Below are positions 37,537 through 47,367 of a stretch of 64,000 bases of DNA, one piece after another; within the stretch, counting starts at the first letter, position 1, and each line of letters begins with the position of its first letter. The position numbers and the translations under genes are program-made. The notes under the pieces were generated by a model. It saw only the letters and a list, made by a program, of their open reading frames with translations. It did no database searches and was not told where the DNA came from. The stretch lies in contig JAJYQN010000105.1 in the NCBI GenBank assembly GCA_021794595.1, positions 26,884 through 90,883 of the forward strand, read 5' to 3'. This stretch comes from Pseudomonadota bacterium. GTDB taxonomy: Bacteria > Pseudomonadota > Gammaproteobacteria > Acidiferrobacterales > Acidiferrobacteraceae.

Positions 37537-38705
37537 TGTTTAGGGTCCAGACGTTGAATCACATCTCGCCTCTGGGCCTTGCTCGCTTCGATCCCGATCG
37601 TTTTCTTGTCGGTCCGGATGTGACCGATCCGGACGCGATCATATTGCGGTCTTTCAAGATGCATGACCTCGCTTTGCCGGCGACCTTGAAGGCCGTGGGC
37701 CGCGCCGGAGCCGGTGTGAACAATATCCCGGTGGCGGCCTTAAGCGCGCGCGGCATACCGGTTTTTAACGCGCCCGGCGCCAATGCCAATGCGGTCAAGG
37801 AGCTGGTGGTTGCGGGCCTTTTGATCGCGGCCCGGAATCTCCGTGGGGCTTGGGAGTTTGCCGAGCGCCTAGAGGGTACGGATGCCGAAATCAACAAGGC
37901 GGTGGAGGCCGGCAAGAAGGCCTACGCGGGGTTCGAGTTGCCGGGGCGCACGCTGGGGGTCGTGGGTCTTGGCGCGATCGGCCACATGGTCGCCAATATT
38001 GGTCTTCGTCTCGGCATGCAGGTGGTGGGGTTCGATCCGAGCTTGACGGTTGAAGGCGCCTGGCAGTTGTCGGCCGAGGTCCGCAAGGCCGGCAGCGTCG
38101 ACGAGCTGCTAAAGCAGGTGGATTTCGTGAGCTTCCACGTGCCGCTCATGGATGCCACGCGGCACATGATCAACGCCGCCCGCCTTGCGCTCATGAAGCC
38201 CACGGCGACGATCCTCAATTTTGCGCGCGAAGGCATCGTCGACGATGCCGCGGTGGTCGCGGCGCTCGATGCCGGCCGACTACACGCCTACTTATGCGAT
38301 TTTCCGTCGAATCAACTGAAGGGCCACGCGAAGGTCTTAGCGTTGCCGCATCTGGGTGCATCGACCCAAGAGGCCGAGGATAATTGCGCGGTCATGGTCG
38401 TCGACGAGGTGCGCGATTTTCTGGCGCATGGAAACGTACGCAACTCTGTCAATTTCCCCGAGGTCGTGGTGCCGAGAGAAGGCGATTGTCGGTTGGTGGT
38501 GGCGAACGCCAATGTCCCGAATATGGTCGGCCAGATATCGACGGCCATGGCAAAAGCCGGGCTTAATATCCATAACCTTGTGAATAAGTCGCGTGGTGAT
38601 CTAGCATACACGCTTGTCGACCTCGATAGCGCGCTGCCTGACGCCGTGTATGCGCAGATTGCGGGTATCGCCGGGGTCATGTCGGTGCGCCGGATAGCCG
38701 CCTGA
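37536..38705 (+). CDS. serA: D-3-phosphoglycerate dehydrogenase
   Basis: First step of serine synthesis, 389 residues, the short form with a C-terminal ACT-like domain. Seen: AILRSFKMHDL-type start, RAGAGVNNIPVAALSARGIPVFNAPGANANAVKE, Rossmann motif GVVGLGAIGHMVANIG, DFVSFHVPLMDATRHMI, NFAREGIVDDAAV with the catalytic Arg, LPHLGASTQEAEDNCA with the catalytic His, and VPNMVGQISTAMAKAGLNIHNLV in the ACT part. Its placement directly after serC lets both serine genes be expressed together; Pseudomonas lacks serA at this locus. Confidence 0.95.
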   Translation: MFRVQTLNHISPLGLARFDPDRFLVGPDVTDPDAIILRSFKMHDLALPATLKAVGRAGAGVNNIPVAALSARGIPVFNAPGANANAVKELVVAGLLIAARNLRGAWEFAERLEGTDAEINKAVEAGKKAYAGFELPGRTLGVVGLGAIGHMVANIGLRLGMQVVGFDPSLTVEGAWQLSAEVRKAGSVDELLKQVDFVSFHVPLMDATRHMINAARLALMKPTATILNFAREGIVDDAAVVAALDAGRLHAYLCDFPSNQLKGHAKVLALPHLGASTQEAEDNCAVMVVDEVRDFLAHGNVRNSVNFPEVVVPREGDCRLVVANANVPNMVGQISTAMAKAGLNIHNLVNKSRGDLAYTLVDLDSALPDAVYAQIAGIAGVMSVRRIAA

Positions 38706-38712
38706 GGTCGTT

Positions 38713-39807
38713 ATGCCAGAACATCCCGAAGATCCTGAGTGGCGTCTGCGTGAGCTGAGGGGCCGCATCGATTCGATAGACTCGCAGCTACAAGAGTTGC
38801 TGGCCGACCGCGCGCGGTGCGCGCAATTGATCGCGAAAGCCAAAGAAGAGCGGGGCGATCCGATCTTCTACCGCCCCGAACGTGAAAGGCAGGTCTTGGC
38901 GCAGGTCGCCGCCCGCCACCAGGGTCCGCTCCCCAAAGACGATGTGTTGAGGATTTTTCGCGAGATCATGGGCGCGTGCCTCGCGCTCGAGCACAAGCTC
39001 GTAGTCGCCTACTTTGGTCCCGAGGGAAGCTTCACCGAGGGCGCGTTACGTAAGCATTTTGGGGGCGTCGTGGACGCGCTCGCGGTCGCCACGATCGCCG
39101 AGGTCTTTCGCTCGGTCGCCGCCAAGAGCGCGGATTTCGGAGTGGTGCCGGTCGAAAATTCGGCCGAGGGCATCGTGAGTCATACCCATGATCTTTTCGT
39201 GCAGTCGGCGGTCGTGATCGTAGGCGAGGTGGTTCTGCGCGTCCACCACCAACTGATGACGAAAGCCGCCACTTTGCATGACGTGAAACAGATCGCGGCC
39301 CACCCGCAGGCCTTGGCGCAATGCCGCGACTGGATCGAGTCCCATCTGCCCCAGGCGGAGCCTATCGCGGTCTCGAACAATGCCGAGGCCGCCCGGCGGG
39401 CGGCGGCGGATCCGACGCTTGCGGCTATCGCCTCGGTCGAGGCCGCGGCCCGCTGGCAAGTCCCGATTGTGGCCCATAACATCGAAGATGCCCCGGACAA
39501 CACGACCCGGTTTTTCGTGATTGGCCGCGATCCCGTCGGCCCGAGCGGCCAGGACAAGACCACCTTGCTGCTCGCAGCTCCGCACCGAGCAGGCTCCTTG
39601 CATGCGCTCTTGGAGCCGTTTGCGCGCCGCGCCATTAGCCTTTTGCGGATCGAGTCGCGGCCCGCGCGCCGCGCGCTCTGGGAATACGTCTTTTTCGTCG
39701 ATATCGCGGGGCACCAGAGCGATCCCGCGATCCGCGAGGCTCTAGAAGAACTTGAGGCCGATGGACGCGTCGTGAGGCGGCTTGGGTCGTACCCGCAAGC
39801 GATCTAA
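38713..39807 (+). CDS. pheA: Chorismate mutase/prephenate dehydratase (P-protein)
   Basis: Bifunctional enzyme converting chorismate to phenylpyruvate; 364 residues. Domains: AroQ chorismate mutase (about 5-95, LRGRIDSIDSQLQELLADRARCAQLIAKAKEE), prephenate dehydratase (100-280, AYFGPEGSFTEGALRKHFG, VVPVENSAEGIVSHTHDLF, DNTTRFFVIG with the catalytic TRF) and an ACT domain (about 285-360, GSLHALLEPFARRAISLLRIESRP with the ESRP Phe-binding motif). Feedback inhibition by phenylalanine is expected. It lies 7 bases after serA. Confidence 0.96.
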   Translation: MPEHPEDPEWRLRELRGRIDSIDSQLQELLADRARCAQLIAKAKEERGDPIFYRPERERQVLAQVAARHQGPLPKDDVLRIFREIMGACLALEHKLVVAYFGPEGSFTEGALRKHFGGVVDALAVATIAEVFRSVAAKSADFGVVPVENSAEGIVSHTHDLFVQSAVVIVGEVVLRVHHQLMTKAATLHDVKQIAAHPQALAQCRDWIESHLPQAEPIAVSNNAEAARRAAADPTLAAIASVEAAARWQVPIVAHNIEDAPDNTTRFFVIGRDPVGPSGQDKTTLLLAAPHRAGSLHALLEPFARRAISLLRIESRPARRALWEYVFFVDIAGHQSDPAIREALEELEADGRVVRRLGSYPQAI

Positions 39808-39837
39808 ACCGACAAGAGTGGAGGACAGTGTAGCCTT

Positions 39838-40950
39838 ATGATGTGTGATCCCCTGATTTTGGCTGTGCCGGGCGTGCGCGGTCTCGTGCCCTACGAGCCC
39901 GGGAAGCCGATCGAGGAGTTAGAGCGCGAACTGGGCGTGAAAAACGCGATCAAGCTCGCCTCAAACGAGAATCCGTATGGCCCAAGCCCGCGCGCGCAGG
40001 CCGCCGCAGTGGCGGCCTTGGGGCATGTGAGCCGCTACCCCGATGGTGGGGCGTTTGCCTTAAAGCGGGCGCTGGCCGGGAGGCTTTATGTCGGTGAGCG
40101 GCAGATTACGCTCGGGAACGGCTCGAACGATGTCTTAGAGCTCATTGCCCGGACGTTCTTGAGCCCGGGCGAGGTCGCGGTATGCGACCAGTTCGCCTTT
40201 GCCGCCTACCCTATCAGCGTGCGCGGGATCGGCGCCGAGATGATCATGGTCCCGTCTCGCGATTACGCCCATGATCTCGAGGCTATGGCTAGTGCCTTGA
40301 GCCCGGCCGTTCGTATGGTGTTTTTAGCCAATCCCAATAACCCGACCGGGACCTGGTTTAGTCGGGACGATCTCGAGCGGTTCTTGGCGGCCTGCCCGAA
40401 ATCGACGATCGTGGTGTTAGACGAGGCCTATTTCGAGTACGTTTCGGATGCCGCCTACCCCGATGGCCGCACGTTTTTGGACCGCCACCCGAATTTGATC
40501 GTGGTACGAACCTTTTCCAAGGTCTACGGCCTAGCGGGTCTGCGTCTGGGCTTTGCCCTGTCCTCGCCCGTACTCGCGGACTTGATGAATCGCCTCCGTC
40601 AGCCCTTCAACGTGAACGCCGTGGCCCAGGCCGCGGCGATCGCGGCCTTAGAGGATCAGGCCTATGTCGCGGAGATGGCGGCGATCAACGCTCAAGAGCG
40701 CGAGGCCCTGCGCACCTCGCTTGCCGCGCTCGGTGTCACGGTCTTGCCCTCGGTTGGCAACTTCTTGTGCCTTAAGGTCGGTGATGCGCCCCGCCTCTAT
40801 CAAGCGTTATTGCGCACAGGGGTGATCGTGCGACCTCTCGGGCCCTATGGCATGCCCCATCATGTGCGGGTGACGGTCGGGCGCCCGGAAGAGAACGCCC
40901 GCTTTCTCCGCGAACTGAGCGTACTTCTGGACCCCGTCCGTGAAACCTAG
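39838..40950 (+). CDS. hisC: Histidinol-phosphate aminotransferase (HisC2-type)
   Basis: PLP aminotransferase, 370 residues. Seen: YEPGKPIEELERELG, IKLASNENPYGPSP, YPDGGAFALKRAL, GNGSNDVLELIARTF, FLANPNNPTGTWF, VVLDEAYFEYV and RTFSKVYGLAGLRLGF with the PLP lysine. Its position between pheA and tyrA suggests that besides histidine it may serve as the phenylalanine/tyrosine transaminase, as proposed for HisC2-type enzymes in this context. Its 3' end overlaps the GTG start of tyrA by 11 bases. Confidence 0.93.
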   Translation: MMCDPLILAVPGVRGLVPYEPGKPIEELERELGVKNAIKLASNENPYGPSPRAQAAAVAALGHVSRYPDGGAFALKRALAGRLYVGERQITLGNGSNDVLELIARTFLSPGEVAVCDQFAFAAYPISVRGIGAEMIMVPSRDYAHDLEAMASALSPAVRMVFLANPNNPTGTWFSRDDLERFLAACPKSTIVVLDEAYFEYVSDAAYPDGRTFLDRHPNLIVVRTFSKVYGLAGLRLGFALSSPVLADLMNRLRQPFNVNAVAQAAAIAALEDQAYVAEMAAINAQEREALRTSLAALGVTVLPSVGNFLCLKVGDAPRLYQALLRTGVIVRPLGPYGMPHHVRVTVGRPEENARFLRELSVLLDPVRET

Positions 40951-41803
40951 TGTCGCGATCATCGGGGTCGGGCTTATGGGGGCCTCGCTTGCCGCGGCGT
41001 TGCGCGCCGTCGATTTCGCCTCCTGTATTGTCGGCATCGACGAGAATCCCGAGTCCTTGGCGTTGGCGGTCGAGCAGGGATGGCTTGATCGAGGCGTAGC
41101 CGAACTGGGGCCTCATGAGGCCGACATCGTGGTGTTGGCGACCCCGGTCGGTGCCATGCCAGGTCTGCTTGCGCGTCTTCAGCCGCTTTTATCGGCGCGC
41201 GCCGTGATCACCGATATGGGCAGCGTGAAAGGTCCCGTGGCGCAGGCCGCGGAGACGCTCGGTTTGGCTCGCTTTGTGCCCGGTCATCCGATCGCCGGGG
41301 CCGAGCGATCGGGGCCCGCGGCCGCGTCGGCCGCGCTGTTCGTGAAACGGGTGGTGGTTTTGACGCCGCGCGAGGGCTGTGACCTTGAGGCGGTGGCGGT
41401 GGTGCGCGCGATGTGGGAGGCCGCCGGCGCCCATGTCTTGATAGCCGAACCCGGTGTCCATGACCGCATGGTGGCCTATACGAGCCACTTGCCGCACCTG
41501 CTCGCGTTTGCCTGCGCTGATCTTTTGGCGGAGGAGGCGGAGGATCATGATCTTTATCCTTTCGTCGGAGCGGGCCTGCGTGATTTCTTGCGGATCGCGG
41601 GCAGCGATCCTGTGATGTGGCGCGATGTGTGCCAGGCCAACGCCGCGCTTCTTGGCCCGGCGCTGGCCGCCTATGGCGAGCGCTTGGCGGCCTACGGACG
41701 GGCCTTGGCGGCCGGCGATTTTGTGAGCCTGCAAACCCAATTTGCCAAGGCCCGGGATTTTCGCGAGACCCTTATTCGAGAGACGGATCGTGGCGAGCAT
41801 TGA
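40940..41803 (+). CDS. tyrA: Prephenate/arogenate dehydrogenase
   Basis: NAD(P)-dependent oxidative decarboxylation in tyrosine synthesis; 287 residues, single-domain (no chorismate mutase or ACT). Seen: VAIIGVGLMGASLAAALR (NAD binding), DIVVLATPVGAM, VITDMGSVKGPV, FVPGHPIAGAERSG with the catalytic His, VVLTPREGCD and HDRMVAYTSHLPHLLAFAC with the second His. The start is GTG 40940, overlapping hisC. Its end overlaps the aroA start by 14 bases, all consistent with tight coupling. Confidence 0.94.
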   Translation: MKPSVAIIGVGLMGASLAAALRAVDFASCIVGIDENPESLALAVEQGWLDRGVAELGPHEADIVVLATPVGAMPGLLARLQPLLSARAVITDMGSVKGPVAQAAETLGLARFVPGHPIAGAERSGPAAASAALFVKRVVVLTPREGCDLEAVAVVRAMWEAAGAHVLIAEPGVHDRMVAYTSHLPHLLAFACADLLAEEAEDHDLYPFVGAGLRDFLRIAGSDPVMWRDVCQANAALLGPALAAYGERLAAYGRALAAGDFVSLQTQFAKARDFRETLIRETDRGEH

Positions 41804-43106
41804 TTACATCGTAAAAGCGGGTGGTCCGCTGCAAGGGACCCTCAAGGTGGCGGGTGACAAGTCGATCTCTCACCGGGCCGTGATCCTGTCAGCCCTGGCC
41901 GAAGGCCAAAGCGTCCTGACAGGTCTTCTCGAGGGCGAAGATGTTCTGGGCACGGTGAACGCGTTTCGCGCGCTCGGTGTCTCGATCGAGGGACCGGTCG
42001 CGGGCCGCCTGGTGGTAAATGGGGTCGGGCTTCACGGCCTGAAGGCCCCGGCCGGCCCCTTGGACCTCGGTAACTCGGGTACCAGCATGCGGCTCTTGGC
42101 TGGGCTTTTGTGTGCCCAGGACTTTGCCACTGAACTTGTAGGCGACGAGTCGCTCATGAAAAGACCGATGGAGCGGGTAGCCGGTCCGTTGCGCCTTATG
42201 GGAGCCACCATCAAGACCGGACGCGAGGGGCGTCCGCCGCTTGAGATCAGGGGCGGCCAGCCGCTGCGCGGCATACGCTACGCGCTGCCGGTCGCGAGCG
42301 CCCAGGTCAAGTCCGCGATCCTCTTAGCGGGCCTCTACGCCGAGGGGCGGACGACTGTGATTGAGCCGGCCCCGAGCCGCGACCATACCGAACGGATGTT
42401 GCAGGGCTTTGGCTACCTGGTTGACCAGGACGGGGCCGCGATCTCGGTCGTGGGTGGTAAGGGCCCGCTTACGCCGGGCGCCTGGGAAGTTCCGGCCGAT
42501 CTGTCGTCGGCGGCCTTCTTTTTGGTGGCGGCAAGCCTCGTTCCCGGGTCGCGCCTGGTGTTAAAGCGCGTGGGCATGAATCCGACCCGCATCGGGGTCG
42601 TGGCGATCCTGCGCGCTATGGGCGCCCATATCGAGGCCGTGAACGACACGGTCGTGAGTGGCGAACAGGTCGCGGATCTGATCGTGACCGCGAGCCCCTT
42701 ACATGGGGTGGTGATTCCGCCCGAACTGGTGCCCTTGGCTATCGACGAATTCCCGGCCATCTTTATTGCGGCGGCCTGTGCGGAGGGTACGACCATCCTT
42801 CACGGGGCCGAGGAGCTGCGTGTGAAGGAAAGCGATCGCTTGGCGGTCATGGCCTGTGGTCTGAAGGCCCTGGGGGTCGCAGTCGAGGAGTTTCCGGATG
42901 GTCTTGCGGTTACGGGTTCGCCCCTGCAGGGCGGGGTCATCGACTCCGGGGGCGACCATCGCATCGCCATGGCGTTCGCGGTCGCGGGTCTCCTGGCGCA
43001 GGGGCCGGTGGAGGTTCGCGATTGCCGCAATGTCGCGACCTCGTTTCCAGGTTTTGTGGACCGAGCCCAGGAGATCGGCTTCGATCTTCGGGTTGTGGCG
43101 TCATGA
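41790..43106 (+). CDS. aroA: 3-phosphoshikimate 1-carboxyvinyltransferase (EPSP synthase)
   Basis: Sixth step of the shikimate pathway, 438 residues. Seen: LKVAGDKSISHRAVILSALAEG, GNSGTSMRLLAGLL, DESLMKRPMERV, GGQPLRGIRY, ASAQVKSAILLAGLYAEG, SRDHTERML, PADLSSAAFFLVAA, LAIDEFPAIFIAAA, ELRVKESDRL and GDHRIAMAFAVAG. The start is GTG 41790 (reading VASIDYIVKAGG), within the tyrA end; the frame further upstream has no homology. The LSSAAF block and overall length fit the class II-like enzymes. ATGA overlap with cmk. Confidence 0.95.
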   Translation: MASIDYIVKAGGPLQGTLKVAGDKSISHRAVILSALAEGQSVLTGLLEGEDVLGTVNAFRALGVSIEGPVAGRLVVNGVGLHGLKAPAGPLDLGNSGTSMRLLAGLLCAQDFATELVGDESLMKRPMERVAGPLRLMGATIKTGREGRPPLEIRGGQPLRGIRYALPVASAQVKSAILLAGLYAEGRTTVIEPAPSRDHTERMLQGFGYLVDQDGAAISVVGGKGPLTPGAWEVPADLSSAAFFLVAASLVPGSRLVLKRVGMNPTRIGVVAILRAMGAHIEAVNDTVVSGEQVADLIVTASPLHGVVIPPELVPLAIDEFPAIFIAAACAEGTTILHGAEELRVKESDRLAVMACGLKALGVAVEEFPDGLAVTGSPLQGGVIDSGGDHRIAMAFAVAGLLAQGPVEVRDCRNVATSFPGFVDRAQEIGFDLRVVAS

Positions 43107-43777
43107 TTCCCGTTTTGGCGATCGATGGGCCCTCCGGCTCCGGCAAAGGGGCGGTGGGCTTTGCCGTTGCTCGGGCGCTCGGTTGGCATTACCTCGACAG
43201 CGGGGCGGTCTATCGGGCGCTGGCCTTGGCGGCCATGTGGGCCGGTATTGCCTGGGACGATGAGTCGCGCCTCGGCGCCTTGGCAAGCGGGCTTCAGCTG
43301 CGTTTTGACAGCGGTTTGGCGGGCGATGTCAGCGTGTTCGTGAACGATCGCGACTGTGGTGCCGAGTTGCGGGCCCCGGAAGTGGCCGGCGGCGCCTCCC
43401 AGGTGGCGGCGCTCGGGGCGGTGCGCGACGCCCTACTGGCTCGCCAGCGGGCCGCGCGCGTGAGCCCGGGACTCGTGGCCGATGGGCGGGATATGGGGAG
43501 TCATGTGTTTCCGGACGCCTTTTTGAAGGTGTTTCTGACCGCGAGCGCCGAGGTGCGAGCTCGTCGGCGCTATGATCAGTTGAAGGCAAAGGGCTTCGGT
43601 GTTACGCTTCCGCAGCTTATAGGGGAGATTCGGGAGCGGGATGAGAGGGACGCTCAGCGCGCTATCGCACCACTTAAGCCGGCCCTGGATGCCGAGTTGC
43701 TGGATTCTTCGGCACTTTCGCTTCAGGAGGTGATTGATCAGGTCCTTGCTATGGTCAGAAAGCGCCTTGTCATCTAG
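43103..43777 (+). CDS. cmk: Cytidylate kinase
   Basis: Phosphorylates CMP/dCMP; 224 residues. Seen: VLAIDGPSGSGKGAVGFAVARALG (P-loop, with Ala where Thr is common after GKG), YLDSGAVYRALALAA, VVADGRDMGSHVFPDAFLKVFLTASAEVRARRRY, and a C-terminal helix with LLDSSALSLQEVIDQVL. ATG 43103 overlaps the aroA stop. rpsA follows after 78 bases, the standard cmk-rpsA pair. Confidence 0.95.
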   Translation: MIPVLAIDGPSGSGKGAVGFAVARALGWHYLDSGAVYRALALAAMWAGIAWDDESRLGALASGLQLRFDSGLAGDVSVFVNDRDCGAELRAPEVAGGASQVAALGAVRDALLARQRAARVSPGLVADGRDMGSHVFPDAFLKVFLTASAEVRARRRYDQLKAKGFGVTLPQLIGEIRERDERDAQRAIAPLKPALDAELLDSSALSLQEVIDQVLAMVRKRLVI

Positions 43778-43855
43778 CCCGCCCGAATCCAAATAAACCA
43801 ATTCCGCTTCGTGCGGGACCACCCGCCCTTCGGGGCCCTTGATCAAGAGAGATAC

Positions 43856-45529
43856 ATGAGCCAAAGCTTTGCCGAATTGTTTGAAGAGAGCATGCAGTCG
43901 TGCCAAATGCGACCCGGAAGCCTCATAGTAGGTGAAGTGGTGCATGTCGATGACGAGGTCGTGATAGTCAATGCGGGCCTCAAGTCGGAAGGCGTGATCC
44001 CCACAGAACAGTTTCGCAACGCCAATGGCGAGATCGGGGTCAAGGTCGGCGAACGCATCGAAGTCGTCATCGAGTACATGGAAGACGGTTTTGGGCAGAC
44101 CCGCTTGTCGCGCGAGAAGGCCTGTCGCGTCAAGGCGTGGGATGTGCTTGAGGAGGCGTTCGAGAAGCAGAGCGTGATTACCGGTATCATGACCGGCAAG
44201 GTCAAGGGCGGGTTCACCATCGCCATTGATACCATACGGGCGTTCCTACCTGGCTCCCTGGTCGATGTGCGGCCGGTACGGGACCCCTCGTACTTGGAAG
44301 GCAAGGAACTCGAATTTAAGGTCATAAAGCTCGATCGCAAGCGCAACAACGTGGTCGTATCCCGTAGAGCCGTGGTCGAAAACGAGATTTCGGCGGAGCG
44401 CGATCAGCTGCTGGCGAACCTCGAAGAGGGTCAGATCGTGAAGGGCGTGGTCAAGAACTTGACCGATTACGGCGCGTTCGTGGACCTAGGCGGCGTCGAT
44501 GGCCTCTTGCACATCACGGATCTGGCTTGGAAACGCGTCAAACACCCCTCCGAGATGCTCAATATCGGCGACGAGGTTGAGGCCAAGGTTCTGCGGTTTG
44601 ATCGCGAAAGGAATCGGGTCTCTCTCGGCTTGAAACAGTTGGGTGACGACCCGTGGGTCGATCTCGCCCGCCGCTACCCGGTGGGCACCCGGATCTTCGG
44701 GAAGGTTACCAATATCACCGATTACGGCGCGTTCGTGGAAATCGAAGAGGGCGTCGAGGGTCTGGTGCACGTCTCCGAGATGGACTGGACCAACAAGAAC
44801 GTCCATCCCACCAAGGTGGTGCAGTTGGGCGACGAGGTCGAGGCCATGATTCTCGATATCGACGAAGAGCGCCGACGCATATCGCTTGGGATCAAACAGT
44901 GTCAGCCCAATCCTTGGGAGGAGTTTGCGACCACCCATAATAAGGGCGACATGGTTAAGGGCCAGATTAAGTCGATCACCGATTTCGGTGTGTTTGTCGG
45001 GCTGGACGGCGGGATCGATGGCCTAATCCATCTGACCGACCTGTCCTGGACGCGAGCCGGCGAAGAGGCGGTGCGCGATCTGAAGAAGGGCGACGACTTA
45101 GAGGCCGTTGTTCTGGCGGTCGATCCCGAGCGCGAACGCATCTCCCTCGGCGTGAAGCAGATGGAAGGCGACCCGTTCAATAATTACTGCGCCGAGACCG
45201 GCAAGGGCGCCGTCGTGTCCGGGGTTGTGACGGCCGTCGATGCCAAGGGTGCGACCATTAAGTTGGGCGAGGATATCGAGGGCTATTTACGGGCCGCCGA
45301 GGCCTCGCGCGATCGTATCGAGGATGCCCGCTCGGTCTTGAAGGAAGGCGACACCGTCGAGGCGAAGATCATGACGATCGATCGCAAGAACCGCAAGATC
45401 ACCTTGTCCGTCCGGGCCAAGGATATGGAGCGCGAGAACGAGGCGGTTCAGGAATACACACGCAAGGCCTCCGTCACCACCTCCTCTTTGGGTGATAAGC
45501 TAAAAGAGAAGCTTGGCCAGAAGGATTGA
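43856..45529 (+). CDS. rpsA: 30S ribosomal protein S1
   Basis: mRNA-binding protein of the 30S subunit, 557 residues with six S1 domains. Starts: [18 protein letters not shown] (about 21), [14 protein letters not shown] (about 106), [20 protein letters not shown] (191), [21 protein letters not shown] (278), [21 protein letters not shown] (365), [18 protein letters not shown] (450). ATG 43856 ([12 protein letters not shown]) is the conserved start; the upstream frame from 43811 is not. The Shine-Dalgarno is weak, as usual for rpsA. ihfB follows immediately. Confidence 0.97.
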   Translation: MSQSFAELFEESMQSCQMRPGSLIVGEVVHVDDEVVIVNAGLKSEGVIPTEQFRNANGEIGVKVGERIEVVIEYMEDGFGQTRLSREKACRVKAWDVLEEAFEKQSVITGIMTGKVKGGFTIAIDTIRAFLPGSLVDVRPVRDPSYLEGKELEFKVIKLDRKRNNVVVSRRAVVENEISAERDQLLANLEEGQIVKGVVKNLTDYGAFVDLGGVDGLLHITDLAWKRVKHPSEMLNIGDEVEAKVLRFDRERNRVSLGLKQLGDDPWVDLARRYPVGTRIFGKVTNITDYGAFVEIEEGVEGLVHVSEMDWTNKNVHPTKVVQLGDEVEAMILDIDEERRRISLGIKQCQPNPWEEFATTHNKGDMVKGQIKSITDFGVFVGLDGGIDGLIHLTDLSWTRAGEEAVRDLKKGDDLEAVVLAVDPERERISLGVKQMEGDPFNNYCAETGKGAVVSGVVTAVDAKGATIKLGEDIEGYLRAAEASRDRIEDARSVLKEGDTVEAKIMTIDRKNRKITLSVRAKDMERENEAVQEYTRKASVTTSSLGDKLKEKLGQKD

Positions 45530-45548
45530 GGGGAACGATAGCGTGGCT

Positions 45549-45827
45549 ATGACGAAGTCTGAGCTCATTCAGTCTCTTGCGGCAAAGCAGCCGCAGCTCG
45601 ACCAGCGCGACGTGGAATTGGCCGTAAAGGGGCTACTCGAGCGCATGTCGATGGCCTTGGAGGCCGGCGAACGCATCGAGGTCCGCGGCTTCGGGAGTTT
45701 TTCGCTTCACCACCGGCCTTCACGGCTGGGACGCAACCCCAAAACCGGGACGAGCGTGCAGGTACCCGATCGTCGAGTGCCTCATTTCAAGCCGGGGAAG
45801 GAGTTGCGGGAGCGGGTCGACCTGTAG
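45549..45827 (+). CDS. ihfB: Integration host factor subunit beta
   Basis: DNA-bending nucleoid protein, partner of IhfA; 92 residues. Seen: [81 protein letters not shown] with the DNA-contacting Pro and basic arm. ATG 45549 is the conserved start, but GTG 45543 is better spaced from AGGGGA (45529-45534), so two extra residues are possible. Downstream of rpsA by 19 bases; terminator at 45856. Confidence 0.96.
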   Translation: MTKSELIQSLAAKQPQLDQRDVELAVKGLLERMSMALEAGERIEVRGFGSFSLHHRPSRLGRNPKTGTSVQVPDRRVPHFKPGKELRERVDL

Positions 45828-45855
45828 GTTTGGGTTGAAGGGAATGACAAAAGAG

Positions 45856-45887
45856 CGGCATGGGTGAGCGCCCGTGCCGTTTTTTTT
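45856..45887 (+). terminator. Rho-independent terminator after ihfB
   Basis: Stem CGGCATGGG (45856-45864), loop TGAGCG, CCCGTGCCG (45871-45879) with one T-G pair, then eight T residues (45880-45887). It lies only 18 bases before the lapA start. Confidence 0.9.
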
Positions 45888-45905
45888 AGAGGGGTGGCAA
45901 CGACC

Positions 45906-46202
45906 ATGAAACGCATCCTCTATGGATTCATCGTAGCCCTCGTGATGTTTCTGGGCCTCGGGTTTGCTTACAAAAACGCCGCCGATGTGACCGTCCGTTA
46001 CTACGGCGGCTTAGCCTGGCAGGCACCGCTGGCCGTCGTGTTGCTAGTAAGCCTGTCCTTGGGTGTGGTTTTTGGGTTTTTCGCGAGTCTAAATCGCCTC
46101 ATCCGTCTGCGCCGTCAGCTCAGTCTCGCGCGCAAGGAGGCCCGTCATATGGAACAAGAAGTGGCAAACCTGCGGGCCCTCCCCATTAAAGATGTTCTTT
46201 GA
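45906..46202 (+). CDS. lapA: LapA domain membrane protein (YciS)
   Basis: Small inner-membrane protein that acts with LapB in LPS assembly control; 98 residues. Seen: two hydrophobic helices (about 3-22 and 40-62; ILYGFIVALVMFLGLGFAY and PLAVVLLVSLSLGVVFGFF), the VTVRYYGG beta segment between, and a cytosolic coiled-coil (LIRLRRQLSLARKEARHME). ATG 45906 has AGAGGGG upstream. It overlaps lapB by 11 bases. Confidence 0.9.
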   Translation: MKRILYGFIVALVMFLGLGFAYKNAADVTVRYYGGLAWQAPLAVVLLVSLSLGVVFGFFASLNRLIRLRRQLSLARKEARHMEQEVANLRALPIKDVL

Positions 46203-47367
46203 TCATGCGTTAGTCCTTATCTCGCTGTTGCTGCCTTTGGCGGCGGGCTCAGGATGGGTAGCGGGACGCTATGACCACAGGCGTCAGCGTGCCCGTAAAG
46301 ACCTGCCGAGCGCCTATTTCAAGGGCCTGAACTTCCTCCTCAACGAGCAAGCCGACAAGGCCATTGAGATCTTCATCAAGGTCTTGGAGGTCAATTCCGA
46401 GACCGTAGAGACCCATCTCGCTCTCGGAAGCCTGTTTCGCAGACGGGGCGAGGTCGAGCGCGCCATCCGCGTCCACCAGAACATCATCGCCCGACCGGCC
46501 CTTGACCGCGACCAGCGGGCGCGGGCGCTCTTGGAATTGGGCCAAGACTACCTCAAGGCCGGCTTACTCGATCGCGCCGAGAACTTGTTTCTCGAGCTGG
46601 CCGAGATTCGTATCCATAACGGCGAGGCCTTGCGCCTGCTCATGCATATTTATCAGCAAGAGCGCGACTGGGAGAAGGCGATCAGCGTGTGCCGGCGACT
46701 GGGGCGCGCCGGCGGTCCCGGGCTTTCCGACATCATTGCTCAGTACTACTGCGAATTGGCCGAAGAGGCCTATAAGGCCAACGACCAGGAGCTGGCTTTT
46801 GAGCAGGCCCGCCGCGCCTTGCAAAGCGATAAGTCGTGCGTGCGCGCCAGCATCGTGTTAGGCCAGATCGAGGCCAAGGCCGGACGCCACAAAGAGGCCA
46901 TCAAGGCCTGGCGGCGCGTCGAGGCTCAGAACCCTGTCTATCTCGGCGAGGTCGCCCAGTTGCTGGCGCAGAGCTTTCAGGCCTTGGGCGACGAAGACGG
47001 TCTCTACCGGTTTTTTCAGGAGGCCTTGGCGCGCCATCCCGATATCTCCCTCGTCCTGGTGTTGGCGGAGGTGGTCGAGCGGCGAGAGGGTTTGGTCGCG
47101 GCCGAGGCCTTTGTCGTATCCTGGCTTCGGCGCCAGCCTTCAGTGCGCGGTTTAAACCGACTCATAGGCCTCCATATGGCCCAGGCCACAGGCGATGCCC
47201 GCGAGGATCTTGCGATCCTAAAAGGGATTATCGAAAAGATTGTCGAAGGCCGGCGCCGTTATTTGTGTCACCACTGCGGCTTTTCCGGGCAGTCCTTGCA
47301 TTGGCAATGCCCGAGCTGTCATCGTTGGAATACTGTCATGCCCTCGGGAGAGGATGATGTCGTCTAA
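46192..47367 (+). CDS. lapB: LPS assembly protein LapB (YciM)
   Basis: Membrane-anchored TPR protein that regulates LpxC proteolysis via FtsH in enterics; 391 residues. Seen: N-terminal TM segment ([20 protein letters not shown]), [33 protein letters not shown] and further TPR repeats to about residue 330, then a C-terminal rubredoxin-type metal site with CHHCG and CPSCH (about 358-380). Start codon lies inside lapA and its stop inside the pyrF start region, so lapA-lapB-pyrF form one coupled unit. Confidence 0.94.
   Translation: MFFDHALVLISLLLPLAAGSGWVAGRYDHRRQRARKDLPSAYFKGLNFLLNEQADKAIEIFIKVLEVNSETVETHLALGSLFRRRGEVERAIRVHQNIIARPALDRDQRARALLELGQDYLKAGLLDRAENLFLELAEIRIHNGEALRLLMHIYQQERDWEKAISVCRRLGRAGGPGLSDIIAQYYCELAEEAYKANDQELAFEQARRALQSDKSCVRASIVLGQIEAKAGRHKEAIKAWRRVEAQNPVYLGEVAQLLAQSFQALGDEDGLYRFFQEALARHPDISLVLVLAEVVERREGLVAAEAFVVSWLRRQPSVRGLNRLIGLHMAQATGDAREDLAILKGIIEKIVEGRRRYLCHHCGFSGQSLHWQCPSCHRWNTVMPSGEDDVV

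Noticed and set aside
43856..45529. Internal repeats at about 260-base spacing
   Set aside because: These encode the repeated S1 domains of ribosomal protein S1, not a DNA repeat array.
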